Shown here: positions 59,401 through 64,000 of the stretch, piece after piece
Numbering within the stretch: the first letter of the stretch is position 1
Layout: each line of letters opens with the position of its first letter
Assembly: GCF_032854445.1 (NCBI RefSeq)
Contig: NC_088306.1
Span: 14,751,386-14,815,385 of the forward strand
Source: Liolophura sinensis
Lineage: Eukaryota; Mollusca; Polyplacophora; Chitonida; Chitonidae
Direction of reading: 5' to 3'
Length of the DNA stretch: 64,000 nt
The notes under the pieces: generated by a model
What the model saw: only the letters and a program-made list of their open reading frames with translations
Databases searched by the model: none
What the model was told of the DNA's origin: nothing
Program-made: the position numbers and the translations under genes

Positions 59401-60096
59401 TTACCTGCCCTTGTCAAATATGTCAGGGCTGTCAGTAAAGCCGTTCGCTTTGAGCATGACCAAAAATCTTGGGCCCACCCGCCCTAGGAAATAGCCTTGA
59501 CTTTGTATTTGTGATACATCAACATATGAAAAGATTATTAACACAAGTGACTGCAAACTTCAGGCCGTGGAGACGTATTTGATGGGTAAATTTTTGTTTC
59601 AAACGACAAACTGCCACAGTAACTGCATTAGGTTTTTAAATTTAGTGCACTCTGACGTTAGTTTGGGGCCATCCTTGGCCGAATAAAATTCTACCAAACC
59701 TAACGTCTAAGCAATCTCGGACCAATCTTGTTGCTGAGCTAGTGTATTCGGTCCTCAAATAAGAACAATGCATCCCAGGATGCAGCTGGGTATAAATAAG
59801 ACTGGGAGGTAATCTTCGTAGGAATCGAATAAAAAACAGTTAAGATATCACTTACCAGCATTGACATAGAATATAGGTGTGGTAATGAAGAATGAATTAT
59901 CCTGCTGCTCTTTCACTTCGGACGATTTTCTTGCAGTTGGGAAAAAAATTATCTGCAGATTAACGCGTTTCCTTTGGCTGTTGTTGTTGTTGTGTATAGA
60001 AGATAAAAAGTGAAAGTCTTTTGTACCGTGAAGCCGCCGATGCAGCTGTTTCAAGATGACACGGCAATTATGACATAAGTTATTGAACGGCATCAT
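44437..60096 (-). CDS. MARS2: Mitochondrial methionyl-tRNA synthetase (MARS2), 12 exons
   Basis: This class I aminoacyl-tRNA synthetase charges mitochondrial tRNA-Met with methionine using ATP. Exons in transcript order: 60096-59856, 58282-58167, 57180-57109, 53321-53235, 52902-52774, 52336-52231, 50794-50664, 48285-48176, 47830-47731, 46481-46370, 45682-45491, 44831-44437. All junctions are GT/AG; the total of 1791 nt gives 596 aa (human MARS2 is 593). Motifs: [15 protein letters not shown] (HIGH signature at residues 83-86, split by intron 1), [77 protein letters not shown] at 364-368 (split by intron 9), and a C-terminal anticodon-binding helical region with [17 protein letters not shown]. 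An N-terminal extension of about 65 residues fits a mitochondrial leader. It starts ATG-ATG, with an in-frame TAA upstream and a short overlapping upstream ATG in another frame. The short C terminus matches the mitochondrial rather than the cytosolic enzyme. Confidence 0.97.
45155..45360 (+). repeat. SINE family A, MARS2 intron 11
   Basis: Forward copy missing most of the head: GAGTTCAAGTTCAGCTCATG, central block, then GAGCATGGTGTAAAATACCA and an ATAAATACAT tail. Confidence 0.85.
45965..46118 (+). repeat. SINE family A 3' half, MARS2 intron 10
   Basis: Forward: GCCGTACGTGGGAAGGTCTG, central block, GAGTACAGCGTAAAACACCA, ATAAATAAAT tail. Confidence 0.9.
47280..47322. repeat. (CT)n microsatellite, MARS2 intron 9
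   Basis: Nearly pure CT dinucleotide run of about 40 bp with one TTTCTATG interruption. Confidence 0.9.
50333..50400. repeat. ~28-bp repeat, about 2.5 copies, MARS2 intron 7
   Basis: AGGAAATTCAGCTCATAAT and ATTCAATTTAG alternate; a short AT-rich array. Confidence 0.75.
51110..51316. repeat. ~51-bp minisatellite with CCAATCAG words, 4 copies, MARS2 intron 6
   Basis: Units contain ACCTACCTCTCACACCAGCC and AATCAGAATCGACAAG followed by CATAGCCTGGGCTT. Each unit carries CCAATCA, the CCAAT-box sequence. Confidence 0.9.
51705..51866 (-). repeat. SINE family A, truncated, MARS2 intron 6
   Basis: Reversed tail TTTATTTATTCATCTGACTG and GTTTTACGCCGTACTCAAGA through the central block to CAGACCACCCCACTTACAG. 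Confidence 0.88.
54464..54738 (-). repeat. Full-length SINE family A, MARS2 intron 3
   Basis: Reversed full copy: TTTATTTATTTATTGATGGG tail, central block, CTGGACTTGAACTCACAGC, then the head side GCGCTAGCACGCTAACCAAC and CCACAAAGACCCC. Confidence 0.94.
55978..56100 (-). repeat. SINE family B fragment, MARS2 intron 3
   Basis: Reversed: a GAGTGAGTGAGTGAGTG run followed by CTTGGGGCTTAACAATTTTT and CAGTCGTATGATGACGAAGG, the complement of the family B tail. Confidence 0.75.
56237..56398 (-). repeat. SINE family A, truncated, MARS2 intron 3
   Basis: Reversed tail TTTATTTATTTATTTGATTG, GTGTTTTACGCCGTAATCAA, central block to TTCCCACGTACGACCGGA; well preserved. Confidence 0.92.
56827..56863. repeat. 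10-bp CGTGACATG repeat, about 4 copies
   Basis: Short array of GCGTGACAT units in MARS2 intron 3. Confidence 0.8.
57211..57417 (+). repeat. SINE family A next to a MARS2 splice acceptor
   Basis: Forward copy lacking the first part of the head: CCAATGTGGTCGCTGTGAGT, central block, AAGTACGGTGTAAAACACCA, ATAAATAAAT tail. Its left edge is about 30 bp from MARS2 exon 3, on the intron 2 side. Confidence 0.9.
58528..59218. mobile_element. MITE with long terminal inverted repeats (foldback), MARS2 intron 1
   Basis: Outer 44 bp at 58528-58571 and 59175-59218 pair at 38 of 44 positions (both contain TATACTATCACAGCC in complementary sense). Further inner blocks also pair: TTCCAGGTAGGTGTT near 58600 with its complement near 59065, and GGATAAATTCCAACTCCAA near 58665 with its complement near 59000. 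The arms total roughly 190 and 265 bp around a 230-bp loop. There is no transposase, so it would depend on an enzyme made elsewhere. Confidence 0.85.
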
Positions 60097-60484
60097 TACC
60101 GACTGACATGTTTGAATTCCTTCTTATTCGACCACTCTTGCAAAGAAAGCAGTTGACATAAACATGGCTACACGTTTCTCATGGGCGCAGACATTTTGAA
60201 ATAAAGCATTAAAGTTGTCTCCCCTGTATCAGACAACGTGATTCTGCTGTCGTGGTTAATCCATGTCAAGAGTTTCTTCATAGTTCAACCACCAGCTGGA
60301 CGGTTAGCCATGTGCTTTCGCGAGTATTTACTCACGCTATAAAAGGGAATTTTCGCTTTTTATTACAGAAGCTCTTGGGCCTACAGCTAAATGTACATTA
60401 CAGCATTGTCAGATGTAGGCTTATTTCTGGGCACGTATACACACAAGTTACACATGGTGAACAACAAAATTTGGTGAAGAGAGA

Positions 60485-60485
60485 G

Positions 60486-60550
<65 letters not shown>
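60485..60550. repeat. A-run followed by (TA)n microsatellite
   Basis: About 18 A residues, then roughly 24 TA dinucleotides. Confidence 0.95.
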
Positions 60551-60554
<4 letters not shown>

Positions 60555-60800
60555 AAATCTTAGATTTAGTTGACCAATGGTTAGGGTTACGCTAGTCAAA
60601 TCTCGGTAGGACGTTACTGTCTGGACGTCAGTGCCATTGCGCCTTAGAAAGTGCTGTAACACGCGAATTGTAATATTCTCCCTCCCATCCGACGAGCAGC
60701 GCCGACACAGCCGCCATTTATAGCATCGTTCAACAATTCGATCAGTAATAGTGTGAACATTATTCCATCAAATAATACATCATTTCATATATAAACAAAT

Positions 60801-60850
60801 CCTTAAGTGCGGAGTAAAACATGCACCAATCAAATAAATAAATAAATATG
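60801..60850 (+). repeat. SINE family A tail only
   Basis: CTTAAGTGCGGAGTAAAACA then CACCAATCAAATAAATAAAT. Extreme 5' truncation. Confidence 0.75.
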
Positions 60851-61014
60851 AACAAACCGTAGGCCTAAGTCTCTAAGCGCAATTTTTGGTGCACCCCAAA
60901 ATCCACAAGATGTGTACATTAATTGTGACAAACTTGCACAGGAACATTAACGTACGTGTACCTTGCATACATCATTTTGAAATCGGGATATCCCGTGATC
61001 AAATACGGGTGGGG

Positions 61015-61315
61015 TCATACCAAAGACTTTAAAAACGGTACTTGCTGCTGCCCCGCTTGGCTTTCAGAAATGAAAGGTTAGAGCAAGGAATCATGGCTGG
61101 TTGACCAGGTGTCAGTATAATGTGAATGGGTGGTGTGTCATGCCTGGTGTCTTCGTCATGATACTTCACTGTACGGCAGAACTTTGTCGGCATGGATTCG
61201 CCTTACCTGTCGCAAGAAGTCTCAATATATGCACACACACCTAATGACTCCTCGTCGTCATATGACTGAAAAATTGTTAAGTACGAAGTTAAACCCCAAG
61301 CGTACATACATATGG
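61015..61315 (+). repeat. SINE family B
   Basis: Body with GGTTAGAGCAAGGAATCATG, GTGTCAGTATAATGTGAATG, CATGATACTTCACTG, GGCATGGATTCGCCTTACC, then ACTGAAAAATTGTTAAGTAC and GAAGTTAAACCCCAAGCGTA with a CATACATA tail. Co-linear with the copy at 62540-62880. Confidence 0.85.
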
Positions 61316-61933
61316 CAGCCGTGTAGCAGCACCAACTGTTGCACTTGATATTGACGGAAGTCAATTACGGTATATAGCGGGTTGGCATGCTGTTGGTTTT
61401 TTTTTTTTTGTCTTTTTTTCTTCTGTTTTTGACACTCCATATCTCACTAAATTCTGTTCATTAAGAAGCAGTGTCTGTGATAATGAGAAATGACTATAAC
61501 AAGTCGTTCTAAGTGGTGTACTCTTGCTTTTCTATGGCAGGTCACTGTTTCTGTGTAGGCCTAGTTGTACCCATGAAGCAAAGACGCTGCAGCGTAGCAG
61601 GCGGGAATGATGTTGTGTTTTTAGACTGATCGGAATTGACTTATATTGGCGGTCATACTCATTCTTTAAAATTTTAGGTTAGATTTAAAATTAAAAACTT
61701 TCTCTTCCAAAACACATTTTTTTCACTGTGCCATTTTTTTCTCTTAAAAGTTCTTTTCTTCACCGTGTCACTTTTACAGCTCTCTCTATATATAGATTAT
61801 ATGACTATGAATTTTGAATTGAGTTTCATGCCTACAAAATAGATTGTCTTCCCCGCAAAACTGATGTCTGCTTTTCTTTTACATGTTACCAGATTTATGT
61901 ACTCTTGACATATATTATTTCTTACATACAATC

Positions 61934-62149
61934 CTTTGGGAACTGGTCATATACATGTAAGTTGTTTCGTAAATGGATCTTGCGATTATCGACTTGGAAC
62001 TTCCCTCCGTGGTTTACGACTGGTATACGAATGTTGGATATAAGCGTCATGTCCGACATTCGTATACGATTCGTAGTCCGTAAAGGGCGCTCCAAGTCTA
62101 TAAACGCAAGATCCATTTCCAAAACAACGTTTAGCACTAGCTCCCAAAG
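61934..62149. repeat. Large imperfect hairpin (~216 bp)
   Basis: Left arm 61934-62036 and right arm 62046-62149 are imperfect inverted copies. Paired words include AAATGGATCTTGCG with its complement, GACTTGGA with TCCAAGTC, GTATACGAATGT with ACATTCGTATAC, and CTTTGGGA with TCCCAAAG. The loop is only about 10 bases. It could be a foldback transposon relic or a transcribed inverted repeat. Confidence 0.85.
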
Positions 62150-62539
62150 ACAAAGGTATGCAAAAAAAATTATACAAATAGGAAATAAAGCCGGTAACAC
62201 ACAAGAGAGAAGCGATCATCAGTTTTCAATGATGCCGGGCAGACGGTTGATATTCCAGGCATGAATTCCATATCAAAGTTCAAATTCGTAGTCTATGAAT
62301 GAGTTCCAGGTCAAATAACAATTAAACAAGGTATCTCAGTCGCGCTTTGATTTCAACTGTTCATAAAGCCGTCATGCAGATATAATGAGCATGGATGCCT
62401 TTACGACCGATAGCCCCAGATTAAGCGGTATTAGATACAGTTCGAAAATGACGAGAGTTACAGACCTTAAGCGAACAGACTGTGATTCAAAAGTAACGGA
62501 AGATTACGTCTTTCCCGTTAATATGTAAGGAGACCGCTT

Positions 62540-62880
62540 CTGTGACCTATAAACTGTAAGTCCGATGACCCGGGATCAAACCCGGGTTGAGTCATCCCAA
62601 AGACTGTAAATATGGTATTTGTTGCTCTCAACACCGAGAGGTTAGAGCAAGGAAACATGACTGGCTGGTCCGATGTCAGTATAATGTGACTGGGAGGGGT
62701 ATCATGTTTGGCGCATTCGGCTTGATACTTCAGTGGCGGCAGCACTTTGGCGGCATTGACTCGCCTTGCCACAAGAAGACACAGTATGTACACACCTAAT
62801 GTCTCATCGTTGTCATCACTGCATGGATATGACAAATAGTTGTTAAGTATACGACGTAAAACCTCAAGCATACATACTCA
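62540..62880 (+). repeat. SINE family B with tRNA-like 5' segment
   Basis: Starts near GACCTATAAACTGTAAGTCC with GGGATCAAACCCGGGTTGAG, a reversed box-B-like sequence, then shares GGTTAGAGCAAGGAA, GTCAGTATAATGTGACTGGG and CTTGATACTTCAGTG with 61015-61315 and ends TACGACGTAAAACCTCAAGC, ATACATAC. Confidence 0.85.
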
Positions 62881-63310
62881 CGAATGTCGGACTTGATGCT
62901 TCTATCAGCCGTCTGTGTTGAGTTATCTTTACTCTGTGCTTGAAAACTCTCGTTCCGTATCGTTATTGTATAACCTAAAGGCTATATACACTAATACAAT
63001 ACTTTTCAGAGTAATGATCTTTCAAGCAATTCTTCGGACACCCTGTAAAATGTATATAAAGGATGCAGAAGTGGCATGAGATTCATGCATGCTGTACCGG
63101 GTATCCACCACAGTGAACTCCAGTAAAAAAATTGCGTTACACGACAAAGCAAGTCCAATGCCAGATTACATTCCGTTCATATAACGGATTAATCTGTTCC
63201 TAATTTCCGATTATTTCTTTGGCAGGGATATATTAATTCCTTACCAGGTACGTATTAAATCGTTAGATCGACGAAAATGTAATCCGTCATCCCCCATGCG
63301 GGGAACAAGA

Positions 63311-63582
63311 TTTATTTATTTATATATTTGATTGGTGTTTTACGCCGTACTCAAGAATATTTCACTTATACGACGGCGGCTAGCATTAAGGTGGGAAGAG
63401 ACCGGGCAGATCCCGGGGGAAACCCACGACCATCCGCAGGTTACTGTCAGACCTTTCCACGTACGGCCGCAGAGGAAGCCAGCATAAGCTGGACTTGAAC
63501 CCACGGCGACCTCATTGGTGAGAGACTCCTAGGTCATTACGCTGCGCTAGCGCGCTAACCAACTGAGCCATGGAGGACCCCG
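63311..63582 (-). repeat. Full-length SINE family A
   Basis: Reversed: GATTGGTGTTTTACGCCGTA tail, central block, CTGGACTTGAACCCACGGC, CTGCGCTAGCGCGCTAACCA and CTGAGCCATGGAGGACCCC. Well preserved. Confidence 0.95.
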
Positions 63583-64000
63583 TGAACAAGATTTAATGCG
63601 AGATCTTTCTGTAGGAATAGGCAAATGACATTGGCACATATGTATGTAATCCCTATGGCCGAGGTAATTGAGGTGATTGAGCCACCAATCATGTCCTTTA
63701 TAGGAAAGGATAGCCTGAGAACAGAAGGACTTGTGTTGACCATACTGGACGGAGCATTGTTATCTGATTGGTAAAATTCCTTCATGTCTTAAAATGTTTT
63801 GTGAACCTGTAGAAAAAAAAGGACAAAAATTAGTAATTCAAAGCCATTGTTTACTTTCTGTATTGTTGGACAGAATTCTGAAGAAGTTTTCACACAACAC
63901 TAAGGCCTTCAGAAAAAGAAAAAGCATGCACTGATGTATTCCATTGTCCTTCGAAACGATGGTTACAATTTTGTATATAGTAGATGTCAGTCTACATACA

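Larger units (their letters stand above)
60097..64000. other. MARS2 upstream flank and distal region
   Basis: No conserved gene was found. The MARS2 promoter is expected in the first few hundred bases. The rest holds a (TA)n run, two SINE family B copies, family A pieces, a large hairpin and unassigned AT-rich DNA. The last 400 bp show nothing I can name. Confidence 0.5.

Noticed and set aside
61934-62149. Conventional miRNA precursor
   Set aside because: Arms of about 100 bp are too long for a typical animal pre-miRNA and no mature region stands out; kept only as a hairpin.
63555-63785. 76-aa minus-strand frame with a hydrophobic stretch
   Set aside because: Its end runs into a SINE head and I recognise no family; not enough to call a gene.

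Overview
The window is nuclear DNA from an animal, most likely a mollusc or another lophotrochozoan. It is AT-rich, has many short exons in long introns, lacks bacterial gene organisation, and carries about two dozen copies of a tRNA-headed SINE that resembles repeats I associate with molluscan genomes. That lineage call rests on repeat recognition from memory, so it is moderate. The genus cannot be given.

Three conserved protein-coding genes can be reconstructed exon by exon with GT/AG junctions and continuous frame. (1) COG3, subunit 3 of the conserved oligomeric Golgi complex, minus strand, 26381 down to 1532, 21 exons, 839 codons. (2) PARL, the inner-membrane mitochondrial rhomboid protease, plus strand, 28982-37757, 9 exons, 375 codons, with catalytic Ser278 and His339. 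(3) MARS2, mitochondrial methionyl-tRNA synthetase, minus strand, 60096 down to 44437, 12 exons, 596 codons, with PHIGH and KMSKS signatures. A fourth, unrecognised gene candidate is a 512-codon uninterrupted frame at 39617-41155. It encodes a membrane-anchored, Ser/Thr-rich, sequon-dense mucin-like protein.

Layout: 1-1531 COG3 downstream flank; 1532-26381 COG3; 26382-28981 divergent intergenic region between COG3 and PARL, holding a reverse-transcriptase relic and a low-complexity tandem repeat; 28982-37757 PARL; 37758-39616 spacer with a 17-bp repeat and SINE pieces; 39617-41155 mucin-like gene; 41156-44436 spacer with a 30-bp repeat and SINEs; 44437-60096 MARS2; 60097-64000 flank with SINEs, a (TA)n tract and a large hairpin.

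The genes do not form a pathway. Two products (PARL, MARS2) act in mitochondria and COG3 acts at the Golgi; the head-to-head COG3/PARL arrangement could share regulation. The less expected content is in the non-coding DNA: five foldback or terminal-inverted-repeat elements plus one very large hairpin, three SINE families with different heads but a similar 3' motif, a 650-bp intronic tandem duplication dated relative to a SINE insertion, and many minisatellites. One minisatellite is built from the 17 bp that contain the PARL stop codon. I found no convincing wholly new biological system; the mucin-like orphan and the repeat structures are the best leads.
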